Source: Rhodoblastus sp963736175
GTDB taxonomy: Bacteria; Pseudomonadota; Alphaproteobacteria; Rhizobiales; Beijerinckiaceae
Direction: 5' to 3'
DNA: 64,000 nt
Assembly (NCBI GenBank): GCA_963736175.1
Contig: CAVTNU010000002.1
Location: forward strand, 496,001 to 560,000
Positions 53,290-60,657 of the stretch are shown here, piece by piece. Positions within the stretch are counted from its first letter, which is position 1. Every line of letters starts with the position of its first letter. A model generated the notes under the pieces. It worked only from the letters and a program-made list of their open reading frames with translations, was not told the DNA's origin and did no database searches. Both the position numbers and the translations under genes were made by a program.

Positions 53290-54221
53290 GACTGGCGCGC
53301 GCCCATCAGACCCGACGGTTTGAAGATCAAGACCAGGACGAGCAGGATATAAGGGATGATCGGAGCAAGTTGCGCCACCGTGACGCGCCAAAGATCGCCG
53401 AGATAAGGCGGAGCAGTCGCGCCGAACAGATCGGCGAGCGAACCGTTGATGGCGACGGCGAAGGTCTGAATGACGCCGATCAGCAACGAGCCCGCCAACG
53501 CCCCGGTCAGCGAGCCGAGGCCGCCGACAATGATGACGACGAAGAGGATGGGGCCAAGAACGGCGGCCATGCTGGGCTGGGTAATGAGCGCGGGCCCGGC
53601 GATCGCTCCGGCGAGTCCGGCCAGCGCCGCGCCGGCGCCGAAGACCAGCATGAAGATTTTCGGCACGTTATGGCCAAGCATCGCGACCATCTCCGGATGC
53701 GTCAACGCCGCTTGAATGATGAGGCCGACGCGCGTGCGCGTCAGCGCCAGAAAGAGCGCCACAAACATCGCGACGGCCGTGGCCAGCATGAAGAGCTTGT
53801 AAGCGGGATAGGTCGTGTCGAACAGGCGGAACGCGATGAAGTCCAAAGAAGGCGGGACGCGATAGTCGGCGGGCGATTTGCCCCAGAACATCTGCACCAG
53901 TTCTTCAATCACGAAGGCAAGGCCGAAGGTGAAAAGCAGTTCGGCGACGTGACCGAACTTGTGGACCTGCCGCAGGCCGTAGCGCTCGATCAGGGCGCCA
54001 ATGGCGCCGACGATCAGCGGCGCCAGAAAAAATCCCGGCCAAAAGCCCAAATACCGGCTGATTTCAAACCCGGCGTAGGCGCCCAGCATGTAGAAGCTGG
54101 CGTGGGCGAAGTTCAGCACGCCCATCATCGAGAAAATCAGCGTCAGTCCGCTGGCCATCATAAACAGCAGCATGCCGTAGAGCACGCCGTTGAGGGTGGA
54201 GAATACGACCAGTTGCAGCAT
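53286..54221 (-). CDS. Liv-type ABC transporter permease (LivH-like)
   Basis: A 311-residue permease with eight or so membrane helices and the LivH start pattern NGVLYGMLLFMMASGLTLIF. GVLNFAHASFYMLGAYA is the conserved second block. It is downstream of the binding-protein gene by 87 bases, with a 7-bp inverted repeat (54258-54264 / 54284-54290) in the gap that may lower expression relative to the binding protein. Confidence 0.94.
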   Translation of the reverse strand: MLQLVVFSTLNGVLYGMLLFMMASGLTLIFSMMGVLNFAHASFYMLGAYAGFEISRYLGFWPGFFLAPLIVGAIGALIERYGLRQVHKFGHVAELLFTFGLAFVIEELVQMFWGKSPADYRVPPSLDFIAFRLFDTTYPAYKLFMLATAVAMFVALFLALTRTRVGLIIQAALTHPEMVAMLGHNVPKIFMLVFGAGAALAGLAGAIAGPALITQPSMAAVLGPILFVVIIVGGLGSLTGALAGSLLIGVIQTFAVAINGSLADLFGATAPPYLGDLWRVTVAQLAPIIPYILLVLVLIFKPSGLMGARQS

Positions 54222-54308
54222 GAAAAAGCCGATAAGCCAGATGGAAGGTTGAAAGGGCCTCCGATACGGACGAGCGGCCCGCGTCGGAGGTTTCGAACGT
54301 CCCTAGCC

Positions 54309-55547
54309 TCAGTTGGGCCTTTCCATCTGACAGGTCGTCGGCAGGATCGTATCGTCGGCGTTGACGACGCCGATCTGTTTCCAGCCCCAGCCGGTGCCTT
54401 CCTCGTCAAACTTTTCCTTGGGACCGAGCGGTCCGAAGCTGGCGATATACATATTCTGGAAAGCCTGATGATCGTCCTTGCGCATCGTCACCTGTCCGCC
54501 GTCGAGGGCGTCGAACTTCATGCCCTCGAGCTTGGCCGCGACGGCTTTCGGCTCGACGGAGCCGGCCAGCTGCATGGCTTTCGCCAGCATGCGGACTTCG
54601 TTGACGGCGCGCGGATAGAAAAGGCTGGAGCCGACCTTGGCGCGGTAATCCTTCTCATAGGCTTGCGTCGCGGCGGGGGAGTCGTTGGCGATGCCTTCGG
54701 CGATGACGAAGACGCGATCGGCCAAGCCCGTCGCCTTGATCGCCGGCGCGCTGCCGACGCCGCCAGCGTAATAGGTGTACCAGTCGACTTGCAAGCCGGC
54801 GTCCGCCGCAGCTTTCAGCAGCAGCGCGATATCCTGGCCCCAGTCGCCGGTGATGACGGAATCGGCGCCGGACGCCTTGATCTTGGCGACATAGGGTGAA
54901 AAGTCGGTGACTTTCAGCAGCGGATGAACTTCGTCGCCGACGATTTCGACGTCAGGGCGCTTCTGGCCGAGCATCGTCCGCGCCGCTGTTCTCACCGCCT
55001 GACCGAACGAATAGTCCTGATTGATCAGATAGACCTTCTTGACGTTCGGACGGGTTTTCAAAAAGTTCGTCAGCGCGCCCATTTTGATGTCGGAATTGGC
55101 GTCCCAACGGAAGTGCCAGAACGAGCATTTGGCGTTGGTCAACGCCGGATCGATCGCCGCGTAATTGAGGAACAGCATTTCCTTGCCGGGATTGCGCTCG
55201 TTATACTTCGACACCCAATCCGACAACGCCAGCGCGACGGCCGAGCCATTGCCCTGCGTGATGTAACGGATGCCCTGATCGGCGGCCTTCTGCGCCTGAA
55301 TAAGACTTTCCTGCGGATTGGTCTTGTTGTCGAAGCCGATTACTTCGAGCTTGGCGCCGTTGACGCCGCCCGCCGCGTTGATCTGGTCGGCGGCGTATTG
55401 ATAAGTTTTGAGGCCGACCTCGCCAACCGACGCGCCGCCGCCCGATAATGGGTCGATATAGCCAATCTTGATCGTTTCGGCCGCCGAAGCGCACAGGCTT
55501 CCCGAAAGGCTGGCGGCAAGGGCGAATCCCGCAATTTTCAAACGCAT
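54309..55547 (-). CDS. Liv-type ABC transporter substrate-binding protein
   Basis: A 412-residue periplasmic protein of the type I (Leu/Ile/Val-binding-like) fold. Signal peptide to about residue 22 (LCASAAET). The mature start IKIGYIDPLSGGGASVG is family-typical. It is first in the operon and should set transporter specificity. The adjoining acyl-CoA genes suggest an organic or aromatic acid rather than an amino acid, but this is inference from context. Divergent from the tandem-TetR gene with 244 bases between them. Confidence 0.93.
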   Translation of the reverse strand: MRLKIAGFALAASLSGSLCASAAETIKIGYIDPLSGGGASVGEVGLKTYQYAADQINAAGGVNGAKLEVIGFDNKTNPQESLIQAQKAADQGIRYITQGNGSAVALALSDWVSKYNERNPGKEMLFLNYAAIDPALTNAKCSFWHFRWDANSDIKMGALTNFLKTRPNVKKVYLINQDYSFGQAVRTAARTMLGQKRPDVEIVGDEVHPLLKVTDFSPYVAKIKASGADSVITGDWGQDIALLLKAAADAGLQVDWYTYYAGGVGSAPAIKATGLADRVFVIAEGIANDSPAATQAYEKDYRAKVGSSLFYPRAVNEVRMLAKAMQLAGSVEPKAVAAKLEGMKFDALDGGQVTMRKDDHQAFQNMYIASFGPLGPKEKFDEEGTGWGWKQIGVVNADDTILPTTCQMERPN

Positions 55548-55566
55548 ATCGTTCCCTCCACAGTGC

Positions 55567-55582
55567 AGTCACTTTTCTGACT
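55567..55582. promoter_or_regulatory. short palindrome before the transporter operon
   Basis: AGTCA (55567-55571) and TGACT (55578-55582) around a six-base centre, 20 bases upstream of the binding-protein start. A related block TTTTCTGACTTT (55573-55584) recurs in inverted form at 55616-55628. Possible repressor site between divergent genes; no direct evidence. Confidence 0.3.
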
Positions 55583-55663
55583 TTTTCTAAACATGAGCTT
55601 ATTGCTGTCGGAGCGAAAGTCCAGAAAATTACGTAGACATATCTCGCCAAAATCAATTTTTCG

Positions 55664-55683
55664 AAAATCCGGTTTGCTTATTT
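55664..55683 (+). promoter_or_regulatory. degenerate copy of the island operator motif before the TetR gene
   Basis: AAAATCCGGTTTGCTTATTT resembles the sites at 58144-58162 and 62778-62796 in its CGGTnTG core and AT-rich flanks, with one extra base in the right half. It lies about 110 bases before the regulator start, so it could be the autoregulatory site. Confidence 0.3.
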
Positions 55684-55791
55684 CGCATGCGCGAAAGAAA
55701 AATGCGGCGCTGTTCTGCGCTGCAAAACCACCTCGGCGAGGCCGATGTGAAAAACTGGACAGAATCATCCGCGCCTGCGACTAGTTGCGGC

Positions 55792-57021
55792 ATGAGCGAA
55801 CGGCCGCAATCCGCGCAGCGTCAAACGCCGCGCTTCGCAAAGAAACGGGAAGCAATTCTCGATGCGGCCGCGCGCCTTTTCAATCAGAAGGGCGTCAAAG
55901 GCGCTACATTAGCCGATGTGGCGCAGTCCGTCGCGCTCATCACCAACAGCGTGACTTATTATTATCGCAAGAAAGAGGATTTGGCCGCCGCCTGTTTCCT
56001 GCGCGCCATTGCGTCTCTGACGGATCTCGCGCTGCAAGCCGGCCGGCAAAGCGATCCGCGGGCGCGCGTGAAAACCTTATTCAGGCTTTACGCCGATCTG
56101 TTGCGGCGCATCGAGCTCGGCGAGCAGTCCGAGATCGTTCAGTTCAACGATCTGCTGGCGCTTGGCAGTCCGCATGGCGATGTCGCTTTCGACGCCTATA
56201 ACGACCTGTTCCGTAAAATTCGTGCGCTGGCGCCGCAACCCGCGCAGGCGAAAGACGGGCGCGCCAATTGGAATTCGCGCGCCCATGTCATCATTTCAAG
56301 CTTGCATAATCTGCGTCAGTTGCTGGAGCGCTACGAACCGCAAGATTATCTTTACGTCGCCGACGGCGTCGCCGATATTCTGCTGCAGGGCTTGTGCGCG
56401 CGGGGCGCCGTCTGGGCGCCAAAGCCGCTGCCGGGCCTGGCCGCAAGCCTGGCGCCGGCGGGCGCTTCCGACGCCTTTTTGCAGGCGGCGACATTCCTGA
56501 TCAATGAACAAGGCTATCGCGGCGCGTCGGTGGAGAAAATCTCCGCTCGCCTGAATGTCACCAAGGGTTCATTCTACCATCACAACGACAACAAGGACGA
56601 CCTTGTCGCGCAATGCTTCGAGCGCACGTTCAATGTCATCCGCGCGGTGCAAAACGCCGCCGACGCGCTTGAGGCGTCCGGCTGGACGAAACTGACGGCC
56701 AGCGCCGCCGAACTGGTGCGCTTCCAGCTTTCCGACGCGGGACCGTTGCTGCGCGCTAGCGCCTTCTCCGTGTTGCCGCAAGGCATGCGCGAGAGCGTCG
56801 CGCGCACTTACGACCGTTTGAACCAGCGCTTCGCCCGCTTTATCGTCGCCGGCGTCGCCGACGGCTCGATCAGGCCAGTCGATCAGTTCATCGCCGCCCA
56901 GTTGGTCGCCAATATTGTCAACGCGGCGGCGGGACTGAGCCGTTTTTCCCCGTCCGTCAACGAATCAAGCGGTCCCGATCTCTACGTCCGGCCGCTGTTC
57001 ATGGGGCTTTTCGCCGATTGA
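55792..57021 (+). CDS. transcriptional regulator with two TetR DNA-binding domains
   Basis: A 409-residue protein, twice the usual TetR length. The first TetR helix-turn-helix is at residues about 18-65 (AILDAAARLF ... TNSVTYYYRKKEDL) and the second at about 225-272 (AATFLINEQGYRG ... KGSFYHHNDNKDDL), each followed by a helical ligand-binding-like domain. It thus looks like two fused TetR monomers. It is divergent from the Liv transporter operon and upstream of the acyl-CoA genes, so it most likely controls the island in response to an acyl-CoA or acid. Its 3' end overlaps the convergent hydrolase gene by 57 bases. Confidence 0.92.
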   Translation: MSERPQSAQRQTPRFAKKREAILDAAARLFNQKGVKGATLADVAQSVALITNSVTYYYRKKEDLAAACFLRAIASLTDLALQAGRQSDPRARVKTLFRLYADLLRRIELGEQSEIVQFNDLLALGSPHGDVAFDAYNDLFRKIRALAPQPAQAKDGRANWNSRAHVIISSLHNLRQLLERYEPQDYLYVADGVADILLQGLCARGAVWAPKPLPGLAASLAPAGASDAFLQAATFLINEQGYRGASVEKISARLNVTKGSFYHHNDNKDDLVAQCFERTFNVIRAVQNAADALEASGWTKLTASAAELVRFQLSDAGPLLRASAFSVLPQGMRESVARTYDRLNQRFARFIVAGVADGSIRPVDQFIAAQLVANIVNAAAGLSRFSPSVNESSGPDLYVRPLFMGLFAD

Positions 57022-57975
57022 GCGCGGCGGCCAGGCGGCCAGCAATCCGCGCAGGCCGGCGACAAAGGCGAGCGGCTGGTCGACCATCACATGATGGTCG
57101 GCGTTGGGAATTTCGAAATAGGGCGAACCGGGCGACAGCAACGCCATCACATGCGCGGCGTCTTCGACGCGCATGAGCTTCGAGGCGCCGCCCCTGATCA
57201 AGGCCAGCGGGCATTTGGCGGCTTGCAGGAACGGCGCGGCGCTTTCAAAACGCATGGTGCGCCACATGAAGGGATCGAAGCGCCAGGTCCAGCCTTCGTC
57301 GACGCCGTCCGGCCCCTCTTGGCGCGCGCGCCGCAGTCCCAGGCGCGCGATATGATCGGCGATAAAAAGATTGTCGCATTTCTGCAAGGGGGCGAAGCGG
57401 AAACGCGCCAACGCCTCGACAAGCGTGGGATAGACCCGGTGCGGCCGAAACTCCGTCTTCGTCGCGATTTTGCTTCGACCCGGCGCGAACGTCGGCGGGT
57501 CGACCATCACCATGCCGGCGAATTGCTCGCCATGTTCGGCGGCCAGCGCGCAAGCCATGCGTCCGCCGAAGGAATGGCCGATGACGATCGGCGGGCCGTC
57601 GGCGAACAGATCGAGCGCCTGAGCGCAGGTCAGCGCCTCTTGAACGAAAATTTCACGGCTGTAGGCGGGCCGCGACGCCGAGCCGCCCATGCCCGACCAG
57701 GAGAGCGCCGCCACGCGTCGGTCCTGCGCCAGGAACGGCGCGATGAACGACCACCAGTCGGCGTGCGCTCCGGCGCCATGCAGGAGGAGGATGGCCGGGC
57801 GGCGCGGCGCGTCGGGGTTGACGGCGTCCCAGACCAGGGTTTCGATCGAGGCGCCGGCGGCGTCGAGGAAACGGCGCTTCGGCGCCTGGGCGAGCGCGGC
57901 GGAAAACCATTCCGGCGCGGGCGGCGTTGCGCCGGCGAATCGCGCCAGCGGCGTCAGCAGTTCTTCCTCGCCCAT
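56965..57975 (-). CDS. alpha/beta hydrolase
   Basis: A 336-residue alpha/beta-hydrolase-fold enzyme. The nucleophile elbow is GHSFGG (about residues 133-138), the oxyanion HGAGAHADWW near residue 65 and the catalytic His in NADHHVMVDQP near 293. GGAGATC precedes the ATG. It may hydrolyse an ester, lactone or thioester that enters the beta-oxidation genes next to it; substrate unknown. The last 57 bases, coding for a polar tail, run antisense to the end of the TetR gene. Confidence 0.9.
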   Translation of the reverse strand: MGEEELLTPLARFAGATPPAPEWFSAALAQAPKRRFLDAAGASIETLVWDAVNPDAPRRPAILLLHGAGAHADWWSFIAPFLAQDRRVAALSWSGMGGSASRPAYSREIFVQEALTCAQALDLFADGPPIVIGHSFGGRMACALAAEHGEQFAGMVMVDPPTFAPGRSKIATKTEFRPHRVYPTLVEALARFRFAPLQKCDNLFIADHIARLGLRRARQEGPDGVDEGWTWRFDPFMWRTMRFESAAPFLQAAKCPLALIRGGASKLMRVEDAAHVMALLSPGSPYFEIPNADHHVMVDQPLAFVAGLRGLLAAWPPRSIGEKPHEQRPDVEIGTA

Positions 57976-58277
57976 TCGATCTCCGGTTTATAATCCAATT
58001 TATAGTCCAAGCCGACTGACGCCCGCCGGGGCGGCTCATCGCCCCGTCGGCCGATTGGCGAAACGCGCGTCTGGCCATTCGCCGCGAATGCGGCGATGTT
58101 GATTACAGGATGCCAAGGCGTGGTTCGGCCTGTCAATCCATAGAAATAACGGTATGCTATTTATCGCTGCTTGTCATATGGTCTGAGGCGCTTTCGAATG
58201 GCGGGTTTGCCAATGTCGGCGGCGCGCGGAAAACCGGAAACGCCTGGAAATCAAAAAAACCGATCAGGAGGAACGCC
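57976..58277. other. 302-base divergent promoter region, hydrolase and acyl-CoA dehydrogenase
   Basis: No gene is supported, although the dehydrogenase frame is open back to 58110. It contains the candidate operator at 58144-58162 in an AT-richer patch, about 120 bases before the dehydrogenase start. Confidence 0.55.
58144..58162. promoter_or_regulatory. candidate repressor operator, copy 1
   Basis: AAATA-ACGGTATGC-TATTT: perfect five-base arms around a nine-base centre. It matches the site at 62778-62796 at 14 of 19 positions, including the ACGGTATG core. It lies between the divergent hydrolase and acyl-CoA dehydrogenase genes. Confidence 0.5.
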
Positions 58278-59531
58278 ATGGATTTTTCTTTGTCGCCAAC
58301 CCAGAGCCATTGGCTCGATCGGGTCAAGGCTTTCATGGACGCTCACGTTTATCCGGCGATTCCTGTTTATGAGGCGCAGGATCTGGAGGGCGAGCGCTGG
58401 AAGGTCATTCCGGTCGTCGAGGAACTCAAGCGGCGCGCGCGCGCCGAAGGTCTGTGGAACCTGTTCCTGCCGCCCTCCGCCAAGCATGACGAGGGCGAAT
58501 ATCACGGCGCCGGTCTGACCAATCTCGATTACGCGTTGTGCGCCGAACAGATGGGGCGCGTCGGTTTCGCCTCGGAATCGTTCAATTGCTCAGCGCCCGA
58601 CACCGGCAACATGGAAGTCCTGCATCGCTACGGTTCGCCCGAGCAAAAGGCGAAGTGGCTGGCGCCTTTGCTCAAGGGCGAAATCCGCTCGGCCTTCCTG
58701 ATGACCGAGCCGGCGGTCGCCTCTTCCGACGCCACCAATATCGAAACCTCGATCCGGCGCGACGGCGGCCACTACGTCGTCAACGGCCGCAAATGGTGGT
58801 CCTCGGGCGTCGGCGACCCGCGCTGCAAGCTCGCCATTGTCATGGGCAAGACCGATCCCGCCGCGGAACGACACAAGCAGCAATCGCAGATTCTCGTGCC
58901 GCTCGACGCGACCGGCGTGAAAGTCTTACGCCACCTGCCGGTTTTCGGCTTTGACGACGCCCCGCACGGCCATAGCGAAGTGCTGCTCGATAACGTGCGC
59001 GTGCCGGTTGGCAATCTTGTTCTCGGCGAAGGGCGCGGTTTCGAAATCGCGCAGGGGCGCCTCGGTCCGGGACGCATCCACCATTGCATGCGCACGCTGG
59101 GCGCGGCCGAAGTCGCGCTCGAAAAAATGACCAAACGGTTGTTGTCGCGTCGGGCTTTCGGCAAGACGATTGCCGAACATTCGATCTGGGAGCAAAGAAT
59201 CGCCGAAGCGCGCATCGATATCGAAATGACGCGCCTGCTTTGCCTGAAGGCCGCCGACATGATGGACAAGGTTGGCAACAAGACGGCGCAGCTTGAAATC
59301 GCCATGATCAAGGTCGCCGCTCCCCGCATCGCGCTGAAGGTCATCGATGACGCGATCCAGGCGCACGGCGGCATGGGCGTCACCACCGACGCCGGCCTCG
59401 CCAAGCTTTACGCCCACATCCGCACCCTGCGCCTTGCCGACGGGCCGGATGAAGTCCATTGCCGCGCTATCGCCCGGCTGGAAATGCGCAAATATCTCAA
59501 CAAGGGTCCGCAAGACGCCAACAAGGCTTGA
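58278..59531 (+). CDS. acyl-CoA dehydrogenase family protein (ACAD11-like)
   Basis: A 417-residue flavoprotein of the acyl-CoA dehydrogenase family. ATG 58278 has a perfect AGGAGG eight bases upstream. Visible are the FAD-contact segment AFLMTEPAVASSDA (about residues 141-154), the middle beta domain, and the C-terminal helical domain ending in RTLRLADGPDEVH, a block typical of the ACAD10/11-type branch rather than short- or medium-chain enzymes. Only three bases separate it from an APH-fold kinase gene, mirroring the APH+ACAD fusion in ACAD11. It may dehydrogenate an acyl-CoA or eliminate phosphate from a phosphorylated hydroxyacyl-CoA. Confidence 0.92.
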   Translation: MDFSLSPTQSHWLDRVKAFMDAHVYPAIPVYEAQDLEGERWKVIPVVEELKRRARAEGLWNLFLPPSAKHDEGEYHGAGLTNLDYALCAEQMGRVGFASESFNCSAPDTGNMEVLHRYGSPEQKAKWLAPLLKGEIRSAFLMTEPAVASSDATNIETSIRRDGGHYVVNGRKWWSSGVGDPRCKLAIVMGKTDPAAERHKQQSQILVPLDATGVKVLRHLPVFGFDDAPHGHSEVLLDNVRVPVGNLVLGEGRGFEIAQGRLGPGRIHHCMRTLGAAEVALEKMTKRLLSRRAFGKTIAEHSIWEQRIAEARIDIEMTRLLCLKAADMMDKVGNKTAQLEIAMIKVAAPRIALKVIDDAIQAHGGMGVTTDAGLAKLYAHIRTLRLADGPDEVHCRAIARLEMRKYLNKGPQDANKA

Positions 59532-59534
59532 ACC

Positions 59535-60611
59535 ATGACCAAGACCAACGAGCTTGCCGAGAACGCATTCGCCGGCGTCAAGCCGGTCGAGGAGCGCCAT
59601 CGTTTCGACGAGGCCCGCCTGAGCGCCTGGATGAGCGGCCATGTCGAGGGGTTTGAGGGCCCGTTGCGGGTCGAGCAATTCAGGGGCGGGCAGTCAAATC
59701 CCACTTTCAAGTTGTCGACGCCGAAACAAAATTACGTGCTGCGCCGCAAGCCGATGGGCAAGCTGCTGCCTTCCGCTCACGCGGTCGATCGCGAATATCG
59801 CGTCATCACCGCGCTGCGTCAGGTCGATTTTCCCGTGGCGCGATCCTATGGCCTGTGTCTTGACGACGGCGTCATCGGCTCGGCCTTTTACATCATGGAT
59901 ATGGTCGAAGGCCGGGTGTTCTGGAACGGCGTCCTGCCCGAGCTTGCGCCGGCTGAACGCGGTCAGGTCTATGAAGCGGCGATCTTGACGCTGGCGCGTC
60001 TGCATCAGATCGATCCGCAGGCGATCGGGCTGGGCGACTACGGCAAGCCGGGCAATTACTTCATGCGGCAGATCGAGCGCTGGTCGAGGCAATATCGCGC
60101 GTCGGAGACCAAGGTCATCGTCGAGATGGATCGGTTGATCGAATTTTTGCCGAGAACCGCGCCGGCGCAGGAGCGCTCCTCCATCGTCCACGGCGACTAT
60201 CGCCTCGACAATATGATTTTCGACGCCAAGGAGCCGCGCATACGCGCCGTGCTCGATTGGGAATTGTCGACGCTGGGCGATCCGCTCGCCGATTTCTCCT
60301 ATCTGCTGATGAACTGGGTGATGCCGCGGGACGGCCGCTCGGGGCTGGCCGGCGCAGACTTCGCCGCGCTCGGCGTGCCGACGATCGAGGCGGCGGTCAG
60401 CCTCTATTGCGCGCATACCGGGCGCGACGCGATACCGGCGCTCGACTGGTATTTCGCTTATAATCTGTTCCGTCTCGCCGCCATCGTCCAAGGCATCGCC
60501 AAGCGCGTCGAAGAGGGAACGGCGGCCAGCGACAAGGCTCGCGAAATGGGCGAACGCGCCGCTCCTCTGGCGGCGGCGGCGTGGAGTTTCGCGCGCAAGG
60601 CGGGGGCGTGA
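59535..60611 (+). CDS. APH-fold phosphotransferase (ACAD10/11 kinase-domain-like)
   Basis: A 358-residue kinase of the aminoglycoside-phosphotransferase/choline-kinase fold. The catalytic loop is HGDYRLDN (H219-N226, with D221 as base) and the metal-binding DWE begins at D241; the N-lobe has RGGQSNPTF as Gly-rich loop. Its place three bases after an acyl-CoA dehydrogenase makes drug resistance unlikely. In ACAD11 and in LvaA of Pseudomonas putida, kinases of this fold phosphorylate the hydroxyl of 4-hydroxyacyl-CoA before removal by an ACAD. The same role is proposed here by analogy. Confidence 0.9.
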   Translation: MTKTNELAENAFAGVKPVEERHRFDEARLSAWMSGHVEGFEGPLRVEQFRGGQSNPTFKLSTPKQNYVLRRKPMGKLLPSAHAVDREYRVITALRQVDFPVARSYGLCLDDGVIGSAFYIMDMVEGRVFWNGVLPELAPAERGQVYEAAILTLARLHQIDPQAIGLGDYGKPGNYFMRQIERWSRQYRASETKVIVEMDRLIEFLPRTAPAQERSSIVHGDYRLDNMIFDAKEPRIRAVLDWELSTLGDPLADFSYLLMNWVMPRDGRSGLAGADFAALGVPTIEAAVSLYCAHTGRDAIPALDWYFAYNLFRLAAIVQGIAKRVEEGTAASDKAREMGERAAPLAAAAWSFARKAGA

Positions 60612-60616
60612 GGTCT

Positions 60617-60657
60617 GACGCCCCGACGCGTTCAAGGCGTCCGGGCTGAAGCCCGTT
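60617..60657. terminator. hairpins between convergent kinase and FadB/J-type genes
   Basis: GACGCC/GGCGTC (60617-60622 / 60636-60641) and a tight CGGGC-TGAA-GCCCG hairpin (60642-60655) fill the 45-base gap between convergent genes. A poor T-tract keeps confidence moderate. Confidence 0.45.

Noticed and set aside
53370..54899. 509-codon open frame opposite livH and the binding-protein gene
   Set aside because: It spans the antisense of two real genes and their gap, and its translation is low-complexity and highly charged.
59535..60611. Aminoglycoside resistance gene
   Set aside because: The APH fold is real, but the location directly after an acyl-CoA dehydrogenase and the likeness to the ACAD10/11 kinase domain argue against antibiotic phosphorylation.
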